A stretch of DNA of 64,000 nucleotides from a bacterium (GTDB lineage Bacteria; Myxococcota_A; Polyangia; Nannocystales; Nannocystaceae). Made by a program: the position numbers and the translations under genes. Location of the stretch: assembly GCA_024742475.1 (NCBI GenBank), contig JANSYI010000020.1:1-64000 (forward strand), in the 5' to 3' direction. A model generated the notes under the pieces. The model saw only the letters and a program-made list of their open reading frames with translations. It did no database searches and was not told the origin of the DNA. This document shows, in pieces, positions 27,552 through 38,589 of the stretch. Positions within the stretch are counted from its first letter, which is position 1. Every line of letters starts with the position of its first letter.

Positions 27552-28346
27552 ATGGAGTCGCTCGCCGTCGTTCGTTCGCAACTGCCCGAGGTCGAAATCT
27601 CGGAGGCCGCTTTCGGGCGAGGGCTGCAGGTCCTGCCCGCAGACGCGTCGCCCGAGACCTTGCTCGAGCTTGGACTCGTCGTCGCCTGTGTCGCGGGCGA
27701 CCGGCGGGCCATGCAATGGTTCGAAACGCGCTACTTCGGGGACGCCACGCGAGCCGTCACTGCGCTTCTCGGCGACCCCGATGCGGTCGAGGACATCCTT
27801 CAAAGTCTGCGTCATCGCTTGTTCGTTGCCAAAGACGACGAGCACGCCCAGATTGTTCGATCGGTCGGCCGTGGATCTCTCGCAAAGTTCGTACGGGTCT
27901 GTGCGGTTCGGCTGGCGCTCAACAGCATCCGCAGCACGCGACGCCGATGCGCGCGGAATCTCGGCGCCGCCGACCCGCTGCTGGGTGCGCTCGACGATCC
28001 CGAGACCTCGCTCGCACGCTCGTCCTCGTCCAAGGCCGTCAAGGTCGCGTTCGAGCGGGCCATCGCTGCGCTGAGCCCCAAACAGCGAAACCTGCTGCGG
28101 CATCAGCTCATCGATCACCTCACGCTCGACCAGCTGGCCGCCAGGTACGGCGTCCACCGCCGCACGGCGGCTCGCTGGCTCGCGAGCGCCCGAGCCGAGG
28201 TCGCGCGTCGCACTCGGGAGCAACTCGCCGCGCGCCTTGGCGACGCCGCCGAGGCGAACCTGAAGCAGCTCGTGCACTCGAGGATCGACCTCAGCCTCAC
28301 GCGCGTGCTGGGTCAGTCCAGCGCGCAGATCCCCGTGTCGACGTGA
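27552..28346 (+). CDS. ECF-like RNA polymerase sigma factor
   Basis: A 264-residue sigma factor of the divergent kind found in myxobacteria. The sigma2 region includes FETRYFGDATRAV and GDPDAVEDILQSLRHRLFV. The sigma4 region includes AIAALSPKQRNLLRHQLID and the helix-turn-helix HLTLDQLAARYGVHRRTAARWLASAR. A tail of about 55 residues follows. ATG 27552 is used; GTG 27522 is possible. Its partner is most likely the divergently encoded kinase with an N-terminal zinc finger, as in ECF groups linked to Ser/Thr kinases. The last 34 bases overlap the convergent lipoprotein gene. Confidence 0.82.
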   Translation: MESLAVVRSQLPEVEISEAAFGRGLQVLPADASPETLLELGLVVACVAGDRRAMQWFETRYFGDATRAVTALLGDPDAVEDILQSLRHRLFVAKDDEHAQIVRSVGRGSLAKFVRVCAVRLALNSIRSTRRRCARNLGAADPLLGALDDPETSLARSSSSKAVKVAFERAIAALSPKQRNLLRHQLIDHLTLDQLAARYGVHRRTAARWLASARAEVARRTREQLAARLGDAAEANLKQLVHSRIDLSLTRVLGQSSAQIPVST

Positions 28347-29371
28347 CACTCGAGCGGCTCATCGCCTGCCTCGAACCACGCCTGACAGCTCCCAAACGGG
28401 CAGGTCTCCGGTTCGTCGAGGTCGCAGAAGGGCGTGCAGCAGCCGATGCCGTCGCATCCGGGGACAACGTCCGGGCTGGCGCATGCCAACCCCGGGTCGC
28501 AATCGTTGATGAAGTCGCACGACTGCGCCGGCAGACCGCCATCTCCAGAGGCATCGGGCGCACACTGGAAGTTGCCGCTCACGGGGTAGCAGCCGTCGCC
28601 GTCATCGCAAACCGCCGAGGGGTCCAGCGGGTCGCACGTCGGCAAACACATTGGAAGGACACCATCGTTGGAGATCGTGCAGAGGGTCCCGCCACCGTCG
28701 CAGGTCGGATCAACGGGGCCACAACCGCACAGCTCGATGCACGTCCCGGTGTTCGTCTCGGCGTCGACGTCCCAGCACATCAACCCGACGTCGCACGAGT
28801 CGACGCCGGACACCCCGGATCCCTCGACCTGGCACGGGTCCCCGAGCAGGTCCGGATCCGCCGGCACGGGCGAGCACCGCGTCGAGTTCCATGCCGAGCC
28901 GCCGTCGGCCGCCCACGGCACGCACTTCTCCCCCTCGGCGCAGTTCTGGGCGTAGGGGTCACACTCCCCCGCCGCGTCGTACTCCGAGGGCAGCTCGCAT
29001 ACCGCCCCGCGCTTGCCCGCCTCGCACACGGTGTCGACGTCTGGGGTGCCCTCGCCCGTCGAGCTGCTGCTCGAGCCGTCCGACGACTCGCTGCCCGTGG
29101 GTAGACCCGAGCTGCTCGACGATCCGTCGTCGGTGTCCGAAGAGGGCTGTCCCGTGGAGGAGGAGCTTTCGCCCTCGCTCTGCCCGGAGGTCGTCGACGT
29201 GGTGGTCGCGCCGGCCTGCCCGGTCGTCGATGACGCCGAGTCCGGTGCCGAGCCGGTTCCCGTGGTCGATGGGTCTTCCTCCGACGGCCCACCGGCCGAG
29301 TCGTCGCAGGCCCCGAGCGAGGCGGCAAGAAGGGCGAAGGAGAGCGCGCGAGTGCGTGAAGATGTGAGCAT
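28313..29371 (-). CDS. Cys-rich surface lipoprotein, paralogue of the one at 38.6 kb
   Basis: A 352-residue lipoprotein (LLAASLGAC) with a Ser/Thr/Gly linker (about 25-110) and a disulfide-rich domain. Its core CDPYAQNCAEGEKCVPWA, DGGSAWNSTRC, VEGSGVSGVDSCDVGLMCWD and CDPGLACAS closely repeats the lipoprotein encoded at 38590-39540, so the two are paralogues. No enzymatic motif is seen; a surface adhesin or binding role is a guess. ATG 29371 is chosen for the signal peptide. Neither a clear -10 nor a ribosome binding site is evident. Confidence 0.82.
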   Translation of the reverse strand: MLTSSRTRALSFALLAASLGACDDSAGGPSEEDPSTTGTGSAPDSASSTTGQAGATTTSTTSGQSEGESSSSTGQPSSDTDDGSSSSSGLPTGSESSDGSSSSSTGEGTPDVDTVCEAGKRGAVCELPSEYDAAGECDPYAQNCAEGEKCVPWAADGGSAWNSTRCSPVPADPDLLGDPCQVEGSGVSGVDSCDVGLMCWDVDAETNTGTCIELCGCGPVDPTCDGGGTLCTISNDGVLPMCLPTCDPLDPSAVCDDGDGCYPVSGNFQCAPDASGDGGLPAQSCDFINDCDPGLACASPDVVPGCDGIGCCTPFCDLDEPETCPFGSCQAWFEAGDEPLECHVDTGICALD

Positions 29372-29415
29372 CGAGTCCCCAACACCGCCGAGGGCGAGGG
29401 GGTGACACAGCGCGG

Positions 29416-29445
29416 TTGACACCAAATGTCATCCAGTGCCACAAT
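29416..29445 (+). promoter_or_regulatory. candidate promoter of the PLP lyase gene
   Basis: TTGACA (29416-29421), an 18-base spacer and CACAAT (29440-29445), ending 6 nt before ATG 29452. If used, the mRNA would be leaderless. Confidence 0.4.
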
Positions 29446-29451
29446 AAGATC

Positions 29452-30876
29452 ATGAAGACGCTCGCCGCCGAAGGACTGTCTGCCGAAGCCATCGACGCCG
29501 CGTTCGAAGACATCCGCCAGCACGACCTCGACTGGAGCTCGGGCCGATGCTTCGCCTACGTCTTCAGCGCGGGCAAGGACGTCGGTGCAGTTGCCCAGCG
29601 AGCGTACACCGCGTTCCTCACCGAGAATGCCCTCGACCCCACCTCGTTCCCGAGCCTCGTGCGCATGGAGAACGAGGTCGTCGCGGTGGCCGCCGAGCTC
29701 ATGCACGGCGATGGCGCGGTCGGCAACTTCACCTCGGGCGGCACGGAGAGCATCTTGCTCGCCGTCAAGACCGCCCGCGACCACATCAGAGCGACCAAGG
29801 GCGTCGAGCGACCCAACATCGTGGTCGCCGACTCGGTGCACCCCGCCTTTCACAAGGCCGCCCACTACTTCGGACTCGACGTCGTCTCGCTGCCCGTGCG
29901 CAAGGACTTCCGCGCCGATCACGAGGCGATGGCCGCGGCGATCACCGACGAGACTGCGCTCGTCGTCGGCTCGGCGCCCTCGTATGCCCAGGGCGTCATC
30001 GACCCGATTCGCGAGCTCGCCTCGGCCGCCTCGGCACGCGGCGTCCTGATGCACGTCGACGCCTGCGTGGGTGGGTTCTTCCTGCCCTTCCTCGAGCAGG
30101 CCGGCGAATCCGTGCCCGACTTCGACTTCCGCGTCCCGGGCGTCACCTCGATCTCTCTCGACCTCCACAAGCATGGATACTGTCCCAAGGGGGCATCGGT
30201 CATCCTCTACGCCGACGCGGACTTGCGGCGGCACCAACTCTTCTCCCACACCAAGTGGGCCGGATACGGCCTGACCAACGCCACGGTGCAGAGCAGCCGC
30301 GGCGGTGGTTCGGTCGCCGCCGCGTGGGCCGTCCTGCGCCACATCGGCGCCGAGCGCTACAAGTCGTTGCAGACGCAGGTGCGGGCGTGCGTGAAAGATC
30401 TCTGCAAGAGCATCGCCGCCATCGACGGCCTCGACGTTCTGGGCGAGCCCGACGCCAGCGTGATGGCCTTCGGCTCGACGAGCATCGACGTGTACGCGCT
30501 CGTCGACGCGATGAGATCCCGCGACTGGTACATCCAGCCGCAGTTCGGGCACGGTGGAGTCCCAAAATCGATCCACCTCACGGTCACCCCGGTCAACGTC
30601 CCGCATCAGGCCGAGTTCCTGTCCGACCTGACAGCCTGCGTCGCCGAGCTTCGGGCCAACACGACCTCCGGCACGCAGAGCGATCCGATGGCCACGTTGG
30701 CGGCGGCCTTCGCCGCGGGTCAGATCTCCATCCCGGATGCAATCGCCGCGATCGGCACGGATCCGACGCGCGCGCAGGAGTCCGCGGCGATGAACCGTGT
30801 ATTGGACCGGCTGCCCTCCGAGCAGGTCGAGGCGATCCTGCGCGAGTACTTCCACCAGATGTACGTGGGTCGCTGA
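29452..30876 (+). CDS. sphingosine-1-phosphate-lyase-like PLP enzyme
   Basis: A 474-residue fold-type I PLP decarboxylase/lyase. The motif LDLHKHGYCPKG with PLP Lys240 is the D-x-HK-x-G-x-x-PKG hallmark of sphingosine-1-phosphate lyases; HVDACVGGF supplies the ring Asp203, and NFTSGGTES binds phosphate. It lacks the N-terminal membrane helix of the eukaryotic enzyme, as other bacterial homologues do. A C-terminal helical extension of about 80 residues (after LRANTTSG) is unusual. It may cleave phosphorylated sphingoid bases to aldehyde and phosphoethanolamine. Myxobacteria make sphingolipids, so this fits, though a related amino-acid decarboxylase is not excluded. Confidence 0.82.
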   Translation: MKTLAAEGLSAEAIDAAFEDIRQHDLDWSSGRCFAYVFSAGKDVGAVAQRAYTAFLTENALDPTSFPSLVRMENEVVAVAAELMHGDGAVGNFTSGGTESILLAVKTARDHIRATKGVERPNIVVADSVHPAFHKAAHYFGLDVVSLPVRKDFRADHEAMAAAITDETALVVGSAPSYAQGVIDPIRELASAASARGVLMHVDACVGGFFLPFLEQAGESVPDFDFRVPGVTSISLDLHKHGYCPKGASVILYADADLRRHQLFSHTKWAGYGLTNATVQSSRGGGSVAAAWAVLRHIGAERYKSLQTQVRACVKDLCKSIAAIDGLDVLGEPDASVMAFGSTSIDVYALVDAMRSRDWYIQPQFGHGGVPKSIHLTVTPVNVPHQAEFLSDLTACVAELRANTTSGTQSDPMATLAAAFAAGQISIPDAIAAIGTDPTRAQESAAMNRVLDRLPSEQVEAILREYFHQMYVGR

Positions 30877-30879
30877 CAA

Positions 30880-30897
30880 CCCCCACATTGCAGGGGG
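30880..30897. terminator. small GC hairpin after the PLP lyase gene
   Basis: CCCCC-ACATTGCA-GGGGG immediately after the stop codon. There is no T-run, so it may be a 3' stabiliser or weak terminator. Confidence 0.3.
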
Positions 30898-31035
30898 CCG
30901 ACAGCCTCATACACTGAACAGCGGGCAACGCGCTGGTGCGACGAGATTGCGACTAGTCATCTGTACGGCTGCAATCCGTAGCCGTCCTTATGGGATGATG
31001 TCGCCGAAGGGTTCGAAGAGGACGACGACCACCAC

Positions 31036-34308
<3,273 letters not shown>

Positions 34309-34437
34309 CCGCCCGCTGGCCCCCCATCGCCTCGGTCTCGGCAGGCTCTTCCGAGCAGTGAGTGCGGTCACACGTTTCAGCGCCGCGTGGTGGGTTTCCG
34401 TCCGGGCTGATACGGTGCGCGCGTTCGAGGCTCGTCC

Positions 34438-35811
34438 ATGCTCTGGAACTTCCCGACGCAACTCCTGTTCGTAGCCAGCCTCGGGTTGGCCGCTCCTGAG
34501 GCCACCGAAGCGCCGAAACCAGCCGCCGGCGAGATCGCGAAGACCAGCGCGTCGGCGCTCGGCGTCGAGCTGTCGGTGCACTCGTTCACGCTCGACAACG
34601 GGCTGCGCGTGCACGTCGTCGAGGACCACTCGGTGCCCGCTGTCGCGATGCACACCGCATTCGAGGTGGGGTCGCAGGACGAAGAAGATGGCCGCAGCGG
34701 CTTCGCGCACCTGTTCGAACACATGATGTTCAAGGGCAGCGAGAACGTGCCCGACGGCGGCTACTTCAAGAACATCCTCGGCGTCGGCGGCGTGATGAAC
34801 GCCTTCACCACCGCTGACGTCACCCAGTACTTCGCCGTCGTCCCGAGCAACTACCTCGACATGGTGCTGTGGCTCGAGAGCGATCGCCTGCGCTCATTGG
34901 TCATCACCGACGAGAACTTCGAGAACCAGCGCAGCGCCGTCAAAGAAGAACGGGCCATGCGGTACGAGAACCAGCCCTACGCCCTGGCGATGTCCGAGTT
35001 CCGGACCCAGCTGTGGTCCGGCACCGGCTACGGGCACACCACCATCGGGTCACAGGTGGACCTGACGGCCGCCAAGACGGAGGACGTTCAGGCGTTCTTC
35101 GACAAGTACTACGTGCCCAACAACGCCGTCATCGCCATCGTTGGCGACGTCGACGCTGCCGAGGTCAAGGCGAAGATCGAGAAGTACTACGGCGACATCC
35201 CCAAGGGCGAAGAGCGGGCCGAGCGCAAGAACGCCGACCACACCCAGAGCACCTACGAGAAGCAGGCCGAAGACCCCCACGCGCGCCAGCCCCTGTACAT
35301 CGTCGGCTGGAAGACCATCCCCGCCGACCACCCCGACCGCCCTGCGCTCGAGCTGCTGATGAGCATGCTGTTGCGTGGTGAGTCGTCGATCCTCACCAAG
35401 GTCCTCACCGACGAGAAGAAGATGGTGCTGGCCTCGATTCCCATGGGTCAAGCGGGCGGCCGAAACGCGGGCAGCGACATGGCCGGCTTCATTCCGCTTC
35501 CGGGCACCTCCTTTTCCGATATCAAGAAGGTCATCCGCGAGGAAATCGACCAGGTCAAGAAGAAGGGCGTCAGCAAGCGAGCGCTGACCAAGGCCAAGAA
35601 CCAGGCCACGGTCAGCACGGTCGACAGCCTGGCCACCAACAACGGACGCGCCTTCCAGATCGCTCAGGGCGCGCTCTTCGAGGACGACCCGCTGTACGTC
35701 CTGCGTGACCTGGAGAAGACGCAGGAGGTGACCGCGAAGGACATCAAGCGCGTCGCCAACACCTACCTCACCGACGACTGGTTCACGCTGGAAATCGTGC
35801 CCAAGCCCTAG
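34438..35811 (+). CDS. M16 zinc metalloprotease, catalytic partner
   Basis: A 457-residue pitrilysin-family protease with an N-terminal signal segment (about 1-19) and the inverted zinc motif HLFEH (His91, Glu94, His95); the third ligand is Glu170 or Glu171 in VKEERAMRYE. The domain pair (about 45-235 and 260-450) is complete. It is probably periplasmic or surface-bound and active as a heterodimer with the next gene product, which lacks the zinc motif, as in mitochondrial-type M16B pairs. A TACGGT (34411-34416) lies 21 bases before the start. The next gene begins 14 bases after the stop with a GAGGAG ribosome binding site. Confidence 0.92.
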   Translation: MLWNFPTQLLFVASLGLAAPEATEAPKPAAGEIAKTSASALGVELSVHSFTLDNGLRVHVVEDHSVPAVAMHTAFEVGSQDEEDGRSGFAHLFEHMMFKGSENVPDGGYFKNILGVGGVMNAFTTADVTQYFAVVPSNYLDMVLWLESDRLRSLVITDENFENQRSAVKEERAMRYENQPYALAMSEFRTQLWSGTGYGHTTIGSQVDLTAAKTEDVQAFFDKYYVPNNAVIAIVGDVDAAEVKAKIEKYYGDIPKGEERAERKNADHTQSTYEKQAEDPHARQPLYIVGWKTIPADHPDRPALELLMSMLLRGESSILTKVLTDEKKMVLASIPMGQAGGRNAGSDMAGFIPLPGTSFSDIKKVIREEIDQVKKKGVSKRALTKAKNQATVSTVDSLATNNGRAFQIAQGALFEDDPLYVLRDLEKTQEVTAKDIKRVANTYLTDDWFTLEIVPKP

Positions 35812-35825
35812 AGGAGACCGGACCC

Positions 35826-37349
35826 ATGCGTACCCCCATTGCATCGTTCACCTCGATCGTTCTCGCGCTCGCCCTCGGCAGCGGCTGCAAGCCGCAGGTC
35901 CAGCCCGAGCCCCCTGCTCCGGCCCCCGCTCCCGAACCCGAGCCAGAGCCAGAGCCGGAGCCGGAGCCCGTCGCAGAGCGGGTCTACCCCGAGCCCCCAC
36001 CACCCACCGCGCCCAAGTCGGTCGACTTCCCCGCCGTGGACCAGTTCCAGCTCGACAACGGCTTGGTCGTGTACGTCGTCGAGAACCACGAGGTGCCCGT
36101 CGTCTCGAGCACGCTAGTGGTGCGCGCCGGCCAGATGGACGACGCCATCATCGCCGACCTCACCGCCACCATGCTCGGCGAGGGCACCAAGGCGAGAAGC
36201 AAGGCGAAGATCGACGAAGCGATCGAGTTCGTCGGCGGTGCGCTCGGAGAGGCGAGCAGCACCCACAACAGCTTCGTCTACACCCGCACGCTCGCCAAGG
36301 ATCTGAAGCTCGGGCTCACGCTGCTCTCCGACCAGATCATGAACCCCCTCTTCCCCGAGGACGCGCTCACCAAGACGAAGAACCGGGTGAAGACCGGGCT
36401 GAGCATGAGCGCGGGCAACCCAGGCCACCTCGCGGCGACGCTGTTCAACATGGTCGCGTACCCCGAAGGTCACCCCTACGGGACGCCCGACCCCACGCCT
36501 GCGGAGGTCGACGCGATCACCGTCGCCGACCTGCAGGACTTTCACGAGACCTTCTACCGGGCCAACAACGCGTACCTCGTGCTCTCGGGCGACATCACGG
36601 CCGAGGACGCAAAGCCGCTGGTCGAACGCACCCTGGGTCGCTGGAAGTCCACGACCAAGCGACGTCTGCCTGGCAACCCGCTCAACCGGTTCAAGGACTA
36701 CGCCGTTCCCTCCGAGCTCACCGTCCACCTGGTGGATCGGCCCGGGTCCGCGCAGGCCGAGATCATGATCGGCAACCTCGCCCTGGCCCGAAACCACAAG
36801 GACTGGCCTGCGCTCCAAGTCGCCAACGCCATCCTCGGCGGCAGCGCGACGGGTCGGCTGTTCCTCGACATCCGCGAGCAGCGAGGCCTGGCCTACAACG
36901 TCGGCTCCGCCCTCGATGAGGGGCAGGCGCCGGGCACCTTCTACATCAGCACCCGCACCCGCAACGCGAGCACGGGCGAGATGCTCGCCGGGCTGTTCGA
37001 CCACCTCGGTCGCATGCGCAAGGAGCTCCCGACCGACGAAGAGGTCGAGGGCGCCAAGGCGCGCATGGTCGGCAAGTTTCCGCTCGAGCTCGAGACCGCA
37101 GAGCAGATCGCCGCCAAGGTCCGCGCGGCGATCACCTACGGCTTGCCCTCCGACTACTGGGCGGGCTACCGCGACTCGGTCGCGTCCATCACCGCGGAGC
37201 AGGTGCAGGAGGCCGCGAGGAAGTACATGCACCCGATCCCGCACGTAGTCATCGTCGGCGAGGCGGCGGCCATCGAGTCACAGATCCAGGAGGTCTTGCC
37301 CAAGGCCACCATCAAGGTCTACGGCACCGATCTTCAGCCCAAGGGTTGA
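35826..37349 (+). CDS. M16-family lipoprotein lacking the zinc motif
   Basis: A 507-residue M16B homologue exported as a lipoprotein (ALGSGC). It has an unusual Pro/Glu tract (about 28-48, a PEPEPE repeat) as linker. The region aligned with HxxEH reads DLTATML, so zinc cannot bind, while the substrate-binding motif REQRGLAYNVGS near residue 350 is kept. This is the expected non-catalytic partner of the upstream M16 protease. The genes are 14 bases apart, and a 9-bp hairpin follows at 37369-37398. Confidence 0.92.
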   Translation: MRTPIASFTSIVLALALGSGCKPQVQPEPPAPAPAPEPEPEPEPEPEPVAERVYPEPPPPTAPKSVDFPAVDQFQLDNGLVVYVVENHEVPVVSSTLVVRAGQMDDAIIADLTATMLGEGTKARSKAKIDEAIEFVGGALGEASSTHNSFVYTRTLAKDLKLGLTLLSDQIMNPLFPEDALTKTKNRVKTGLSMSAGNPGHLAATLFNMVAYPEGHPYGTPDPTPAEVDAITVADLQDFHETFYRANNAYLVLSGDITAEDAKPLVERTLGRWKSTTKRRLPGNPLNRFKDYAVPSELTVHLVDRPGSAQAEIMIGNLALARNHKDWPALQVANAILGGSATGRLFLDIREQRGLAYNVGSALDEGQAPGTFYISTRTRNASTGEMLAGLFDHLGRMRKELPTDEEVEGAKARMVGKFPLELETAEQIAAKVRAAITYGLPSDYWAGYRDSVASITAEQVQEAARKYMHPIPHVVIVGEAAAIESQIQEVLPKATIKVYGTDLQPKG

Positions 37350-37368
37350 GTTCGCCGCCCGCGATTCG

Positions 37369-37398
37369 AGCCCCGCGCGCCACCTCGGCCGCGGGGCT
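37369..37398 (+). terminator. hairpin terminator of the M16 operon
   Basis: A perfect 9-bp inverted repeat, AGCCCCGCG/CGCGGGGCT, with a 12-base loop, 20 bases after the stop and followed by TCGTCGTG. The weak T-run lowers confidence. Confidence 0.55.
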
Positions 37399-37407
37399 TC
37401 GTCGTGT

Positions 37408-37575
37408 TCAGCCCCAGTACAGCTGAATCAGCCGCCCGCCGTACAGAACGGCGATGGCGATGAGGCTGACATCGATGAACAGCCGGAAGCGTCGGGCGAG
37501 CTCGGAGTCGCGATGGACGAAGAGCCGCGCGGCGACGCCGATCACGACCGCCAGCGCGATGAGCTTTCCGACCAT
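37408..37575 (-). CDS. 55-residue small membrane protein
   Basis: A short frame reading MVGKLIALAVVIGVAARLF, then a charged turn HRDSELARRF, then a second hydrophobic segment LFIDVSLIAIAVLY ending QLYWG. Two membrane spans with an Arg-rich connecting loop suit a real small inner-membrane protein. The ATG at 37575 has TAGACT six bases before it, the same arrangement as other genes here, which supports expression. It ends within about 10 bases of the M16 terminator. No family is recognised. Confidence 0.6.
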   Translation of the reverse strand: MVGKLIALAVVIGVAARLFVHRDSELARRFRLFIDVSLIAIAVLYGGRLIQLYWG

Positions 37576-37581
37576 GGCGAC

Positions 37582-37587
37582 AGTCTA
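37582..37587 (-). promoter_or_regulatory. leaderless-type -10 box (TAGACT)
   Basis: TAGACT on the minus strand, 6 nt before ATG 37575 of the small membrane protein. The identical hexamer and spacing precede the gene starting at 62982. Confidence 0.5.
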
Positions 37588-37598
37588 GCAGGATGTGT

Positions 37599-38453
37599 TC
37601 ACCGGCGGCGCCGCGCGAGGGGTACCAGGACCAGCAGGAGCCAGGGGGCGTCCTGGGGACGGTCGGTGGAGCAACACCCGTCCTCGGGGAGCGGCCGCGT
37701 ATCCAGGCAGTCGCACGTGCTGCACGATTCGCCGCACAACGTCGCGTCGTCCAGCACCTCGGAGAGCCAGCCCATCGTGTGGTAGGCGACGCCGTAGTAG
37801 CCGCCGGCGCCGCACGGGTCCGAGCCCCTCGAGGTGATCGCGACGAGCTGCAGCGTGCCGTCGGGCGCGGTGACGAACGCGGCCCCCCCCGAGTCGCCCT
37901 CGCAGGAGTCGCGCCCATCGCCACCCGCGACGACCTCGATGCCACCGCCCGTGAAGCGACGAATCGGGACCTCGACCAACCAACGCGGCTCTGCAGCAAC
38001 CGGCCGATCGGGCACGTCGCCAAAGCCCACCACCGTGAGCACGTCGGAGGTCTGCATCGTGGAGTCCCACACCTCTTGGTCGGTCACGACGGTGACCGCC
38101 GCCGGCGCGTCGACGGGATCGCTCAGGCGGACGTACGCGTAGTCGAACCGGTTCGTGTCGCAGCTCTCGCAGTAGTCGGGATGAAAGCCGAAGTCCGCCA
38201 CCTCGGCCGAGATCCCGGAGGTGAACCAGATTCTCAGGCCAGTCGTGTCGGCGATGTCATCGACGCAGTGCGCCGCCGTGAGCACGAGGTCGGGCCGAAC
38301 GAGCGTGCCGCTGCAGTGGTTGCCGACGTGGACGCGATCGACCCGGACGACGGCGTCGTACTGACCCGCGGGCGCCGGGTCCCCGCCGATGACCTGTGCG
38401 GGGTCCGGCGGAGCACTCAGCCCGCTCGCGGTGAGCAATGCAGCAAGAAGCAT
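37599..38453 (-). CDS. trypsin-like S1 serine protease with MYXO-CTERM-like tail
   Basis: A 284-residue secreted protease. A short signal (about 1-14) and activation site QVIGGDPAP precede a chymotrypsin fold with the triad His62 (LTAAHC), Asp104 (NRFDYAYVRL) and Ser188 (CEGDSGG), plus several disulfide cysteines. The C-terminus, ESCSTCDCLD then DGCCSTDRPQ, a short hydrophobic stretch WLLLVLVPLA and RRRR, resembles a MYXO-CTERM sorting tail, suggesting surface anchoring after processing. ATG 38453 follows AAGGGG seven bases upstream. It is divergent from a Cys-rich lipoprotein gene across an AT-rich region. Confidence 0.88.
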   Translation of the reverse strand: MLLAALLTASGLSAPPDPAQVIGGDPAPAGQYDAVVRVDRVHVGNHCSGTLVRPDLVLTAAHCVDDIADTTGLRIWFTSGISAEVADFGFHPDYCESCDTNRFDYAYVRLSDPVDAPAAVTVVTDQEVWDSTMQTSDVLTVVGFGDVPDRPVAAEPRWLVEVPIRRFTGGGIEVVAGGDGRDSCEGDSGGAAFVTAPDGTLQLVAITSRGSDPCGAGGYYGVAYHTMGWLSEVLDDATLCGESCSTCDCLDTRPLPEDGCCSTDRPQDAPWLLLVLVPLARRRR

Positions 38454-38589
38454 CGTTGGCCCCTTAAAACTAACACAACGAACCCTGCCCCGCTCATAGT
38501 TAGTTTTGATATTTAATTTGTAAGTTAAGTTGGTTTTGTTATCTTGTTATCGAACCGAAGGATCTCGCCCCTACCAAGGAACCGGAAGA
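38454..38589. promoter_or_regulatory. AT-rich divergent control region with inverted repeat
   Basis: This is the only strongly AT-rich stretch in the window. A perfect 9-bp inverted repeat, AAAACTAAC (38466-38474) and GTTAGTTTT (38499-38507), has a 24-base spacer. Further AGTTAGTTTTG, AAGTTAAGTTGG and TTGTTATC-like near-repeats follow to about 38560. It lies between divergent starts of the S1 protease and a Cys-rich lipoprotein, so one regulator could control both. Confidence 0.55.

Noticed and set aside
28780..30888. 702-codon minus-strand frame across the PLP lyase
   Set aside because: Shadow frame; the plus strand encodes a complete PLP enzyme with its active-site lysine.
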